Of a stretch of 64,000 nt of DNA, positions 23,918-35,299 are shown one piece after another. A model generated the notes under the pieces. The model ran no database searches and was not told where the DNA came from. It saw nothing but the letters and a program-made list of their open reading frames with translations. This DNA is from Chrysopilus asiliformis (lineage: Eukaryota > Arthropoda > Insecta > Diptera > Rhagionidae): NCBI GenBank assembly GCA_964034945.1, contig OZ035962.1:75531942-75595941 (forward strand), read 5' to 3'. Made by a program: the position numbers and the translations under genes. Every line of letters begins with the position of its first letter. Position 1 is the first letter of the stretch.

Positions 23918-24480
23918 TTTTATACCCGTATGGTGAAACCAAAGGGTATATGAACTTTGCCTTAGGCACTTTGAACAATTCGCATCGCATTGCGAAAAAG
24001 TTCAAGTTTACCACGCGATCTTATATCATATGTCATCTACATGAGCTCTAATTTTGTATTACATAACAATGCGGTCTCCCCAAAATTGCAGTCTCTGCGA
24101 AATTAGAACTCATGTAGATTACATACAATATAAGATCGCTTGGTAAGTTTGAACTTTTTCGCTATGCGGTGCGAATTCGCATTCGGTGTGCCAAGTGCCT
24201 TACCGTTTGTAACGCCAAGATCCCGTCATCACACACAAAAATGAATTACACCAGTGTGTGTAGAATGATAAAAAAAAATTGAATTTTGCATATCCGTCCG
24301 TCTGTGGCGCGGATTGAGCTACAGACTTGAAATTTTACGCATATTCGTTTTTCGTAAAATGCAAGGCTAAGTTCGTTAATGGACAAAAATGGACCATTAG
24401 GGGGGTACCCCCCATACGAATGAAAACGTGTTTGAATATCCTTGGTGTTATTTATACGAGTATAGATAAGAGAATATTTC
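23918..24480 (+). repeat. Family B copy 1
   Basis: A terminal hairpin ATACCC...GGGTAT is followed by GCCTTACCGTTTGTAACGCC, CACACAAAAATGAATTACACC, a TCCGTCCGTCTGTGGCGCGG block, ACTTGAAATTTTACGC and CCATACGAATGAAAACG. It is interrupted by 23965-24199. Copy 3 near 59395 shows the uninterrupted GCCTTATCG. Confidence 0.65.
23965..24199. mobile_element. Harbinger-like MITE, 235 bp
   Basis: Inverted ends of about 60 bp starting GGCACTT are flanked by TTA (23962-23964, 24200-24202). The empty site exists in family B copy 3. The subterminal words CGCATCGCATTGCGAAAAAG and GCGATCTTATAT are mirrored on both sides. TTA duplications fit PIF/Harbinger. Confidence 0.8.
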
Positions 24481-24489
24481 TAATATCAA

Positions 24490-25975
24490 AATCGTAAGAT
24501 GACATTTACAACATTATAATCCGTTTGCTATCTAATGCACGTTACTTAACCTAATTTATACAAATTGTATATTTTATAAATGATTTCTTTAAAGTTCATT
24601 TATTTTGCCATTGAAAAAACGGATATTTCAAAGATATTTAAAGGTTGAAACTGTAACCAAAGCCACGGCCACCAATTAAACAATTACATCATAATCATTC
24701 ATATCACTTAATAAATTTTGATTTAATAGAAATCGCCCAGACTTATATACATAAAACCGGAGATACATTTTAAAAAGTGAATAGACGGATATGACCGGAA
24801 GATGTTATGCCGCCGACATTATGAATTGAATCAACAACTTGCCTACGCATTTGCTGTTACCTGTCCGCTATTAGCTCATTAAGATGACATTGGCAGGGCC
24901 CAAAGTAAATAAATTATACTACAATTTTATTAATCTCTTGCACAATTCTCAGTTTCATTTTTAAATATTTTCCCAGGCCTGGCCTCGTGGTGAGGCTCGC
25001 CGGAACGTGTGCCTTATACGCCCACTTGCTCTAAAAATTTCTGAAAGTATGCAAGAATTATTGGTTAATAATATTACAAAGTAAAAGCATCGATTGGCTG
25101 GGTTCGTTGTCGATGGCCATGTTATGGATCCGTAAAACGCAGGCGAACTTTTTTTTAATTCAAAATTATTTTCTTCGTACTGACCATCGATTTATTAGAG
25201 TGGAAATAGCATTTCGTGCATGAAAAAAAGTAAAATTGTGGAAAATCTAAGAGTAAATGAACATGAAACGGAATAAAAATTATTTTCTACTCTTATAGTA
25301 TTCAATATTTCATCACGTAGGAGAGTTGTACCGGCGAGAAATGATCGAGGTTGAGACGTTGAGTTATTTTCGAGATATAAATATTTAAGAAAAACGTAGA
25401 CAGCAAGATGTAATATAGAAGGGGAAATTACTTCCTTTTAATCTTCTAATTTAAAGTTGAGCCGATTAATTGAATTCTCACATGCAAATGGATGGATCCA
25501 ATGATAAGCTCATCCAGATGAAGTCACGAGGAAAAAATTCTGCATAGTTGGTTGGTTATTGGTGGAAATCTAATTGCGATATCGATCGAAAACAGAGTAT
25601 AAGCATGGGTAATCACAATTATGATGCTGATGACATTAAGCTAGTCAATCAGCAAGTTATACCGCAAACTATAATCACTGCAGTGTAATGGAAAATGGAA
25701 AATTCTCATCAGTTCAAATTGAATCGATTGATGATTTTTTTTTCATAAACTTGAATGGAATTATGTGGAAATGTAGTACAAACGTGGTTTAGACATGTGT
25801 CTGTTTACAGATAATCACATCAACTTCAACAAATCGAAAAATAGTCACTGCGTACCCCGTACAAGTTGTACAAGTTAAGCGTACAGAGCTTATTCTTTGA
25901 ATAATTTGATAAGTTCCTCCGAATATGATTTTTCTTCCAAAGTGTTTAATAACACTCTGTGACAAGGTTTTTATA
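24490..25975. other. Gene-free unique stretch
   Basis: No ORF, repeat end or RNA gene that I can support. Confidence 0.45.
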
Positions 25976-25979
25976 TTCT

Positions 25980-26540
25980 AGGTATATGCGAATCAAATAA
26001 TGGTATATTAGATTTAGTATATCGAATTATATCGAATTAATCGGACACAAAAATGAACTACGCCTGGGTGTTTGGGATGACAAAATATGTTTGTTTTCGC
26101 TTGTCCGCCCATTCGTCCGTGAATGGATTGAGATAGAGGCTTGAAATTTTTGTACAAATTCATTTCCTATAAAAATACAGTTAAGTTCTTCATCGGACAA
26201 AAAATTAGACTATGAACTACACCAGGGTGTTTGGGCTGATAAAAGATTTTGAATTCTTCATGTCTGTCAGTCTGTCTGTCTATCCGTCCGAAAGGATTGA
26301 ACGGGCAAAATCGGACCATTCCTTTTCCCCTGTCCCACACAACCGAAACACCATTTTCTCGAAAACGATGATTGAAAAATTCATAAAGGTAAAATGTGGT
26401 TAGAATATTATTTTACATAACCATCAAAGTCCAATTGGACTAATCCTTCCCCTTTCTCCTATACAAATGGATTTTTTTTCATAAAAATTTTGTCTGCCCT
26501 GTATTTGACGATTGGCCTCTGACAATTTTAGTTTTTATTA
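25980..26540 (+). repeat. Family A copy 3, internally duplicated
   Basis: The block ATGAACTACRCCWGGGTGTT occurs twice (about 26051 and 26211). Each is followed by GGNTGATAAAA and GTC words, so the head was duplicated. The tail has CTCGAAAACGATG and a TAAAATGTGGTTAGAATA block. Confidence 0.55.
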
Positions 26541-26649
26541 AAATTTTCGAATATTTTTGCCAAAAAAAAAATTGAAATCTTTTGGAAAATGCTGTCACGA
26601 CGACACATATTTTGGCTGTTTTCAAAAATTTCTAAAAGCACATTGTAGG

Positions 26650-27730
26650 GAAACCATTAGAGTACAAGTTTTCCTTTGAGTTCACTCTAGAAAATTTTAT
26701 TGTAATTTTACCACTAAAATAGTAGGAAACCATTTTCCTACTATAATAGTAGTAAAATTAAACCGAGTCGTAATGGCTTAAAAGCTATGTATTTATACTC
26801 ATTTTGTGGCGTACAAAAGCCACTTTTACGGGAGAACTTTCAACTAAATAAGAAGTAAAAGTACATACTGGTGTAATTTTACGACATTTTTTGTTTAAAA
26901 TTAAACCGAAAATAGTGTAATAACTGCCATGGGTGTTTAAAATTACCACATTTTTGTTGTAATTTTCCTCCTATTTGGTAGCAAAACCGCGTCTCAAGGT
27001 GTAATTTTACGACATTTTTTGTTTAAAATTAAACCGAAAATGGTATTAGAATTTCTCGGCTTATACGGCTGCAAAAACAGAAATATTACAACAAAAATAT
27101 TATATTATTTTTGCGGATGTTTATGTTTTCACATCCAAATTTCCCCCCAACTGGTCGGGCATGTCTGCCCTGAAAACCCATGAGGAGCCTGATTCTGGTA
27201 TGGAAGCTGGCTCACCGTCATCAGCGCCTGCTTTACCAGTTTCCACGCAGGCTTACAGGATTTTGGCAAAGTAAAACTCGATTCGAGTATTTATACTACG
27301 ATGCCACAAACCTTATGCAAATTATAAGGTTAAGGTAACATAGCTCCATCAAGCCAGTAGAGCATCCACTATTTAGTGTTTAACCATTGAACCATTTCTG
27401 GAATGGCGATCAAATGACTCATCAAACACGCTAATGCCGTCAATTGCGTTGTGAAATAATGAAATTGTCCGTACAATAATGCAAAAATACCCTGTGGGGG
27501 TGTTTTTACACCAAAATGAGAGTAAAAATATGAATATTGGTCCAAATTTTACGCATTGTTTAAAATTACCCTATTTCTAGTGTGAGATTAATGTTTTTTT
27601 GGGTAAATTTACAACTTTAATGTAGTGCGAGCTAAATTCTGATTTTTTTTTGAAATTTTACGACTTTTTTGTAAATTTACCCCATTTTTCGGTTTAAATA
27701 CAAATCCATTTTCTACAGTGTTGTATGGTT
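26650..27730. repeat. GTAAAATTAC/GTAATTTTAC-rich element
   Basis: A 47-base block beginning GGTGTAATTTTACGACATTT occurs twice (26870 and 26998). TTTAAAATTACC, TTAAACCGAAAAT and TACCCCATTTTTCGGTTTAA words recur through to 27710. A non-AT-rich insert at 27130-27480 is of unknown origin. Like the CAGTAAA family, it is built from short reiterated palindromic words. Confidence 0.45.
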
Positions 27731-27734
27731 TTTA

Positions 27735-28285
27735 TTACGAGAAAATGGTTTTTTTTAGCCAAAAACTCAACCTCTTGCTCTCAATTCAAAACCCTTCTCC
27801 GATTGATTTAAAGTTCACTAGAAGAATGGATTTGAATTAAGGAGAGAGTGGGTGAATTTTTGATTTTCTTTTCTTCAATATTTGATTTTTTCCCAGTTTA
27901 GAAACGGAAAATTCTATATGGGTCTAAACTGTTTATGATCCGAACAATTTAGGTTTCATCTCACCCTGGCTCTACTATAGCCATCCATCGAAAAATACTT
28001 CAAGTCTCACAGGGCTATGCACGGAAAACTATTCATTTTTATCCAAATCCAAAAATTGTTTATAAAAATCATCTGTCGACCGCGCAACTCCCCATACAGA
28101 AAAAATAAATTGATCCCAGAATTAAAATTCCTGGCCACAGTTATCAGATAATCCGATCTGGCAGCCCTTGAGCAACACTAACTCTCAGAGTTAGTCTTAA
28201 ATTCGTTAGCGTTCGTTGCTGGTCATGATCATAGCAATCATCTGATGTAAACTAGGCCTTAAGTAATGTAAGAAATTGTTTAATA
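27735..28285. other. Gene-free stretch
   Basis: Nothing recognised; no open frame of note. Confidence 0.4.
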
Positions 28286-28289
28286 TCTA

Positions 28290-28830
28290 CTATACTATGA
28301 TGATGATCATCGTGTGGATGCACACGAGCTGCGATTTTGAATATTCACGGCATATCTGAATTTTCATTATGGCATTTTTCTTTTTTTTCCTAATGGCGTC
28401 ATGTAGACGGCAGCCAGTAGTGCGAGCAATAAAACCGATAGTGACCACAGTAAAATGTTTTGTTTGGCGCAAATATACTGAATTTCGGTGGAGATATGGA
28501 GGTGAGCAGATGGCAGGGAACTGCATACTGTTAGCATCAAGATAAATGATCTTAGGTTAGAGTTTAGTCTTTGACTTTTATTCTGTAACACCATGGCGCA
28601 GATACTTTGGAAGATGATGGCAAAAATGTAGATACTATCGCGTAACGATCTGCAAGATATGTGTGGCGATAGGTTAGGAATTTTGTGGTGACCCGCTGGG
28701 TAAGTTTCGCATCAATATCACGATTATTGTGTACGAAGATTGCAATTGTTATGGAAATTGACGTGAAAAGGGGAGATTTGGATGGAACATGAAAATCATC
28801 GGACGATAGAGAAATGACTGCAAGGTACAA
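28290..28830 (-). pseudogene. Possible decayed coding sequence with hydrophobic segments
   Basis: On the minus strand two ORFs (28564-28830, 28367-28594) overlap in different frames. One stretch shows IYIFAIIFQSICAMVL, later ILLWSLSVLLLALLAAVYM then GKKRK, which look like membrane segments. Composition is less AT-biased than the surroundings. I cannot name a family; it may be a receptor-like pseudogene or chance. Confidence 0.2.
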
Positions 28831-29300
28831 TACCGAGAAGTTAAATTGATGAATGCATGTCCACCACAGTCCATAGAAAATTATGCAGTTATTATTGTGG
28901 CCAATGCTGTTTCAGCTACAAAATATTTTAGATATGAATTTGCGATCAATTCTGGTTCGAGGTCTCTTTTACGGAGATGATCAAATTAGAAGATTTATAG
29001 ACATTTGCGCGCGTCCGTGCAACATATTTTCACAAATTTTTAAAATGTGCTTTGAAGGCACGGAGATTTTTTTTACAGAACATGATGTGCATACTCAGTA
29101 ATTCAATTGGTTGTATGTACTAAATTTATCACTTAAAATAACAACGTTACTTGATAAAAAGAAGAACACTATTATTATATTTAATAATATATATTTTAGA
29201 TCAGTCGAAAATTATTGGAAATATACTTCGATTTACGTTTTTTGGGTCATCTTTGACTGTTTCGTGCAAGACTATTTTGTGTGCTTTCGCAATATTATTG

Positions 29301-29570
29301 TAAAAAAAATAAAAAAAAATTTTTTAAAAAAAGCTTTTATTAAAAAAAATGCACTAAAAAGAAAAAAATAATTTTCTGGACGCTGTGTATCACAAATATA
29401 AAAGCTTTTAAAAAGCGAGATAAATGTTTATTTTATTGTTTTATGCTTTATCTCGCTTTTTAAAAGCTTTTATATTTGTGATACACAGCGTCCAGAAAAT
29501 TATTTTTTTCTTTTTAGTGCATTTTTTTTAATAAAAGCTTTTTTTAAAAAATTTTTTTTTATTTTTTTTT
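29301..29570. repeat. Near-perfect 270-bp palindrome
   Basis: Arms of about 124 bp (29301-29424 and 29447-29570) are almost exact reverse complements around a 22-base loop. The loop-proximal part GCGAGATAAA/TTTATCTCGC corresponds to the terminal hairpin of family D (compare 56331-56380). It looks like a duplicated, inverted family-D end. Confidence 0.85.
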
Positions 29571-29574
29571 ATTT

Positions 29575-30480
29575 TGTTCTTTTTAGTCTTCGAATATATA
29601 GCTTTACATTTGAGATGTCCTTACAGGCTTTTTAACTTGAGAATCGTATTCAGCGAACCCCAAAACCCGCAGAATATATTTTTTCCCGGAACAATTGAGA
29701 AAAAGGATAATCACGTTATCCTTACAGGACATTCCGTTATCCTTACAGACTTTTTAATGACAGATTCGGATTCAGCGACCCCAAAAACCCCAGAATAGAT
29801 TTTTTTCCGGAAAATTTGGAGAAAAGGATAATCACGTTATCCTTACAGGACCTTCCGTTATCCTTACAGACTTTTTAATGACAGATTCGGATTCAGCGAC
29901 CCCAAAAACCCCCAGGATAGAGTTTTTTCCGGAAAATTTGGAGAAAAGGATAATCACGTTATCCTTACAGGACCTTCCGTTATCCTTACAGACTTTTTAA
30001 TGACAGATTCGGATTCAGCGACCCCAAAAACCCCCAGAATAGATTTTTTTCCGGAAAATTTGGAGAAAAGGATAATCACGTTATCCTTACAGGACCTTCC
30101 GTTATCCTTACAGACTTTTTAATGACAGATTCGGATTCAGCGACCCCAAAAACCCCCAGAATAGATTTTTTTCCGGAAAATTTGGAGAAAAGGATAATCA
30201 CGTTATCCTTACAGGACCTTCCGTTATCCTTACAGACTTTTTAATGACAGATTCGGATTCAGCGACTCCAAAAACCCCCAGGATAGATTTTTTTCCGGAA
30301 AATTTGGAGAAAAGGATAATCACGTTATCCTTACAGGACCTTCCGTTATCCTTGCAGACTTTTTAATGACAGATTCGGATTCAGCGACCCCAAAAACCCC
30401 CAGGATAGATTTTTTTCCGGAAAATTTGGAGAAAAGGATAATCACGTTATCCTTACAGGACCTTCCGTTATCCTTATAAG
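29575..30480 (-). repeat. Tandem array of a 122-bp unit, about 7 copies
   Basis: The word GAGAAAAGGATAATCACG recurs at 29819, 29941, 30063, 30185, 30307 and 30429, exactly 122 bases apart, with a slightly diverged copy at 29697. Each unit holds the hairpin AGGATAATCACGTTATCCT and TTCCGTTATCCTTACAG. The middle copies are nearly identical, so the expansion is recent. It is the core of a family-D element. Confidence 0.9.
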
Positions 30481-30660
30481 GACGAAGTAGTGAAAATATT
30501 GTATTGTCATCGGACTTATATAAGTGTGCAAAATTTCAAGTCAATCGGACAAGTGGAAGTGGGTCAAAATTGGGTTGCAAGATTTGATCTGACAGACAAA
30601 CAGACAAACAAACAGACAAGATAGCGAGCTAAATAAAAGCTTTTAAAAAATGTTCAGAAA
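30481..30660 (-). repeat. Family D flank of the 122-bp array
   Basis: GTGCAAAATTTCAAGTCAAT, GGGTTGCAAGATTTGATC and ACAGACAAACAGACAAAC are followed by GATAGCGAGCTAAATAAAAG. These match, reverse-complemented, 55735-55800. Confidence 0.65.
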
Positions 30661-30833
30661 TATAACGAAAATATTTATTTTCAGAGTATTTGAAAAGCAG
30701 ACCCAATAATTTGATTCTAACGGTTGATCTAATAATGGATTTACCGCCACAATAAAATTTTGTAGTGTGTTTTTAGTCTAATCCACTTGGCGGTGAGATT
30801 ATACATTTTTTACTTAATTACAATCATTGGGTA

Positions 30834-31096
30834 TTTTTTTTATAGTTTCAGCCAGAGTTTGGGGGAAGACCCCTTAATGCCGAAGCACAGCGCAGGATGG
30901 TCGGAAGAACGAAAGGAGATGTCGGTTTATATTCTCCTTAAACTTCTGCAGGTTGTAGTCTGGGGGAACACATCGGATGGTAAATCGTTCCAAACTCTTG
31001 TTGTTCCCGGAATGAAGGAACTCCTAAACTTTACTGTGTACTGTCATGCGCGCGTGCAGCTGCCTAGTGAAAATTTACCGTGCAGGAATAAGTTGG
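30834..31096 (-). mobile_element. LINE 3' end, 5'-truncated
   Basis: On the minus strand one frame shows FIPGTTRVWNDLPSDVF and, after a frameshift, NLQKFKENINRHLLSFF. Then come the shared 3' UTR and poly(A) (T's at 30834-30840). FxPxTxxxWNxLPxxVF followed by LQxFKxxxxRHL is the standard end of non-LTR reverse-transcriptase ORFs of the Jockey/CR1-like type (family knowledge). The stop seen in the other copies (TGA) is TGC here. Confidence 0.75.
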
Positions 31097-31663
31097 AAAA
31101 TGTAAGTGGAACATTTCCCATGGAAATATCTATAGAATATGCTGAGTACCCCAACAGAGCGACGAGACTACGACGATTACTACAAAAACATTTGAAAACT
31201 CGAGAACTAATTGAACTAGAAAGCTAAGATTTGACACCGAATAGGCTTTTATCAAATGTCAAACCCCTTTCGAAAATGGGAAAAATTGCACCACTCCTTC
31301 CCCCTACACCAGGGGTCGGCAACCTGCGGCTCGCGAGCCACATGCGGCTCTTTGGATGTGAAGCTGCGGCTCTTTAGTTCCATACGCAAATATTATTTAT
31401 TTTATCAAAAAAAACATTTAAAAATCGTTCTGAATCGATTAACGAGGATTAAGCTAGCATCAGACGAGCACACAAAACCCTCACACGTGTGAGAAGTGAC
31501 GTCACGAAAAAAACTCAACACACATTTCACACACATCTGACACAACACGTCCTTAAGGTGGGTTTAGAAACACGAGCATTTTCATTTTTACTGGCAAAGT
31601 GAGCGGGATAGCGAAATTCAAATTTACGTGCGCAAAAAGTCGATCACATCAGTGTCTCACACG

Positions 31664-32567
31664 TAGTGATGGCAACGATTAATCAAATGATTGCATTAAT
31701 CGATTATTTTGTTTTGATATGTCGATTAATCATATCACATTTTTCCTTTCAATTTAAAAATATGTAATCGATTAATAGGTAAATAATCGATTTTTTATTT
31801 TTTTTTGAACCTGCTACTACTACTATACTGGCAGATCTACTATTATTTCCTCTCCCAGTTATTCGTTTTAGATCTATTACAAATTTATTTAGAGTTCCCC
31901 ACAGCGTAAAACAAAATCCTATAGAAGCCTGGGATGAAATGAAGGGTGTGTATCCGAAGCTCTATAACTTAGCCAGGAAGTATTATCCCATTGTCGGAAG
32001 TTCGGTACCATCCGAACGGCTCTTTTCGAAAGCTGGAGCCATAGCAAATGAAAAGAGAAATAGGCTTTTAACAAAACGGCTAAACAAAATCCTTTTTTTA
32101 AATTCTTGGCTTGAAACAAAAAAAAAATTTAGTATCTTAAGCTTTATATTCCTAAATAATATTAAAAATAAAAATGATTTTATCACAAACATTTTTTTTC
32201 TTTAGCAGATAGAAATTATTTTGAAATTACAGGAGAGTCGCGAACCGATGCTATCTCCGGAAAGATGAAATTGCATAAAAAGGCATTCTTTCGCAAAAAT
32301 GTTTTATTTTTATTGAATTTTATGAAATTAATATAATTCTAGCGAAAGTATTTCAATTTTAATGCAGCAATTTTAAATTTTAAATATCTAATAGCTTGAG
32401 AAAAAAAATTTCTGTGTACTTTTGCACGTATTTAACCTGTTTTTGAATAATCGATTAATAAATCGATTATTTTCTATTTTTTACCGATTTAATTGTATTG
32501 CAATTAACACCTTTCAATTAATCATATGATGCACTAATCGATTAATAATATTTTTTTGCCATCACTA
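31664..32567. mobile_element. hAT element with transposase remnant
   Basis: 12-bp inverted repeats TAGTGATGGCAA are flanked by an exact 8-bp duplication CTCACACG (31656-31663, 32568-32575). Both subterminal regions repeat AATCGATTA many times. The interior retains the 3' end of a hAT transposase (31890-32205). Confidence 0.9.
31890..32205 (+). pseudogene. hAT transposase, C-terminal dimerisation domain only
   Basis: The open frame yields YPKLYNLARKYYPIVGSSVP followed by SERLFSKAGAIANEKRNRL and a hydrophobic LFLNSW. This is the C-terminal hAT dimerisation domain (aligned to the VPSER(L/I)FSKAG signature) of the ZBED-related hAT group. It reads on to a stop at 32203-32205 with an AT-rich, lysine-rich tail. 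The BED zinc finger and most of the RNase-H-like catalytic core are deleted. The surrounding inverted repeats and duplication are intact, so the copy could only move if supplied with enzyme in trans. Confidence 0.85.
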
Positions 32568-33704
32568 CTCACACGTACTTTCCCTTCCACTTTATGGCGA
32601 ACTGTCACTGCACATCACCTTCTCGCAGCAATACGTTTGTTAGCACTTCAATTTCACCTAACAAAATCATTTTGTGTGATGTTATAATTAATAACATAAT
32701 TATTATTACCTCCCGTTTCCATTTAAAATGCGTAGCTTTCAAATAAACATCGAACTTAACCTTACTTTTGCTGGCTGCCATAATTCCCCATAATTCAGGG
32801 GTAACATTTTGCTGGCAGGGCGGGGAAGTCCAATGTGTTTGTTGTTGTTTACTGCCATAACTTTCCTATCGTCGACGAAAATTATGGATAGTAAAACCAC
32901 TACATGCAAGCAAAATTTCCAGTAAAATTTTTACTGAGTGGTTTCCCGTCCCTTTCCCACTTGGTGAAAAAGTCATAAGAAATCTGGCATTTCACTCACT
33001 TTGCCAGTAAAAATGAAAATGCTCGTGTTTCTAAACCCACCTTTACACTTGAAATGTGTTGCTATCAGACGGTGTGAAATTTTTTTCCACACAATCGGTT
33101 TTTGTCCACAGATTCTATCTCTCAGCCACTTGTACTCGCTCTTCTCCACACCCCTCCCCCGTGACACGCGTCGTCACTATCGTCAGTCCGTCGGAAGCTC
33201 TCGAATGACGCCGTCGTAGGATGTTTCTATGTAGGTTTTAATTCGCTTTCGACGCAAGACAATTTGGCGTCTTCACCAGTGCTTTGGCTATGACGTATAG
33301 TTTGTTGTGAAAAACACTACTTATATATGAATAAATAGATATTTTTTCTTATGAATAAATAGATTAGTTTTTTTTATCAAAAAACTTTATTTATGCGAGT
33401 ACTATTTATTGTTGGCAAGAAAAAAATTTGTGGCTCTTTACAAACTTTGAAATTTTGTAAATTGTAATTTTTGACTCTTCCGACTCAAAAGGTTGCCGAC
33501 CCCTGCCCTACACCATACAATTGGGAAAGATTTAAGCGATTTCCTCGAAAACGGTTAGTTAGTTGTTTCCAAAAAAATTGTTTAGATAAAAAGTGTTTTT
33601 TTTTACATATTAGAAAAGATTTGCTTTAGACTGTAAAAGAAGGTATGATCCCATCAATTTTTAACCATTGCCGAAAAGATTTGTAAAGTCTTTGGTCGAA
33701 ATAG

Positions 33705-34110
33705 GCATTTTTCCTTTCCTCCGCTATAGAGAGAAAGTATTGTATTCATTGACTCGAGTACGGGGGTAGATTGAAACTTTCTGATCAGGACGAAATTCGT
33801 TTCAAGCAAAATTATGAGGATGTCCTTGCATCCGTTGGTCGGTCTGTCTGTCCGTTTTACGTATAACTCGAGAACGCGTTGACCTAGCGACTTGAAATTG
33901 TTTGTACATGAGTTTTACAAAAATCGTAGTTTTCTATCAACTTTTGGAAAAGTAACGGTAATTTGAACGAATACCTGTCATACAATTTTTTTTTTGAAAC
34001 ATAGTTTTTTGAAAAATTTCTCGAAAACTACGCGCTTTTATGGAAAAATGCATATAGCCAAATTCAAAGGAAATAAAATATATTGCATTTTTTCATTTAA
34101 TGATAATTAC
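33705..34110 (+). repeat. Family C copy 1
   Basis: It starts TTTCCTCCGCTATAGAGAGAAAGTATTG (terminal hairpin region 33715-33742). Then come CTCGAGTACGGGGG, GTCGGTCTGTCTGTCCG, CTCGAGAACGCGTTGACC, CGACTTGAAATTG and ACTTTTGGAAAAGTAACGG. The reverse copy is at 58825-59155. Confidence 0.6.
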
Positions 34111-34114
34111 CTAT

Positions 34115-35295
34115 CTTTAACGGTTCTTGAGATATTTGAAAAAATATTATTTTTTACATATTTTTTTCCGAAACTAAATATTGCAGAGGAAAGTTTTGTG
34201 TTGATCACAACCGATATTTTCTTAATACTTTCAGTGCGTTGGTGTTTGATAAATCTCGCCATTACAGAATTAGCATCATGTGTCTACTTAAGTTCGTTAA
34301 TACCAATAAGTAGCTAAAGAATGTTTACCTGTTGAATAAATATCATATCCAGGTGATTAACACGTTTAGGCTTTGAATGTCACAAAAAAATTAAGATTGA
34401 TTTTTGTTGTCCTAAAAAAGCCTCAACCTTTGCGATAAATTGAGGTTAATATTTTTTTCTATTGATTTTTGAAAAAAAAATTATATGAGAGAGGTAAGGT
34501 AGCATGAAAGATGTCATAACATTTTGATGTTCTTCAAATGGAGAGTGTAATTAGTTTAAGAGTTTAATTTATTTGGTAAACAATTTATTAGCACTGCAAT
34601 CATCAACGTTTTGAAATTTTAATTGAACTTTAATAACTCTATTATCAAAGCAAACAACCGAAACTGAATTATAGTAATCGCCCAGTAGTCGACAAGACAT
34701 TAACTCTATCGTGGAAAAAAAACTTGAAGACGGTGACCGTCTTTCTGAGAGTTGGTTGGCCGATTGGTAGGGAAGGCAAACAGGTAAATATCTCCGGGGA
34801 TTGGAAATCCATTTGCTTGAAAAATGTTATTGTTGTGATTTGAGCTTTAGTTAGTCGATGTTTGAAGCGTTTGTTTGTTTATCTGAGGAGGCACTTAGAC
34901 TTCAATCAAAAACGCTCCATAACTACAGAAAGTTTTCTGTTATTCAGTGGTGTAACTCCGTAAAACAGTCGTTAAAAGTCAATCAAGTGTTGCATGGCGA
35001 GTGGCGTGTGTGGGAAAATGTTGGATTCTTTATGTGGTAATCGTTAAATTGGCAAGGTTTCGTCCCGGAGTTAGCATCACTTCGTTATGTTGGGATGGGT
35101 ATGACTGATATGTGCGAATTACACCATAAACAACAAACGTATTGGGTAAACGTTCTAAAAAAATATGGCCGCTAAAATGTAAATGGGACTGTGGTACTTG
35201 TAAAAGGCATCGAAAAGAAGTGAATGGTACAAAACCTTTTGAGTCTTCAAGCCAGCGCAGTTTATGCGTCAAATTGTGGGTGCTGCAGCCCCTTC
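34115..35295. other. Gene-free stretch
   Basis: No coding, RNA or repeat feature that I can support. Confidence 0.4.
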
Positions 35296-35299
35296 CCAA

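Larger units (their letters stand above)
31556..33042. mobile_element. TTA-flanked MITE with perfect long inverted repeats
   Basis: At least 48 bp of perfect inverted repeat begin AGGTGGGTTTAGAAACACGA, flanked by TTA (31553-31555, 33043-33045). Size without the inner hAT is about 575 bp. The 3-bp TTA duplication suggests Harbinger-type mobilisation. Confidence 0.8.
31310..33505. mobile_element. hAT-type element, host of two more insertions
   Basis: 16-bp inverted repeats CAGGGGTCGGCAACCT are flanked by an exact 8-bp duplication CCCTACAC (31302-31309, 33506-33513). CTGCGGCTC words repeat just inside the left end. The element's own DNA is only about 700 bp and has no transposase. Confidence 0.9.
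30780..33690 (+). repeat. Family F copy 2, host of a large nest
   Basis: Pieces at 30780-30833, about 31097-31301 and 33514-33690 share GGTGAGATTATAC, TTTGAAAACTCGAGAACTAAT, CCTTCCCCCTACACCATACA and CCTCGAAAACGGTTAG with the other F copies. A LINE tail and a hAT-type element separate them. Confidence 0.55.

Noticed and set aside
23918..24480. Family A/B repeats as Helitrons
   Set aside because: There is a terminal hairpin, but I find no consistent CTRR end, TC start or A-T insertion site.
29575..30480. CRISPR-like regularly spaced repeats
   Set aside because: The whole 122-base unit is repeated, with no unique spacers, in eukaryotic transposon context.
30787..31227. 146-codon plus-strand ORF
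   Set aside because: It runs antisense through a minus-strand LINE tail and family-F DNA.
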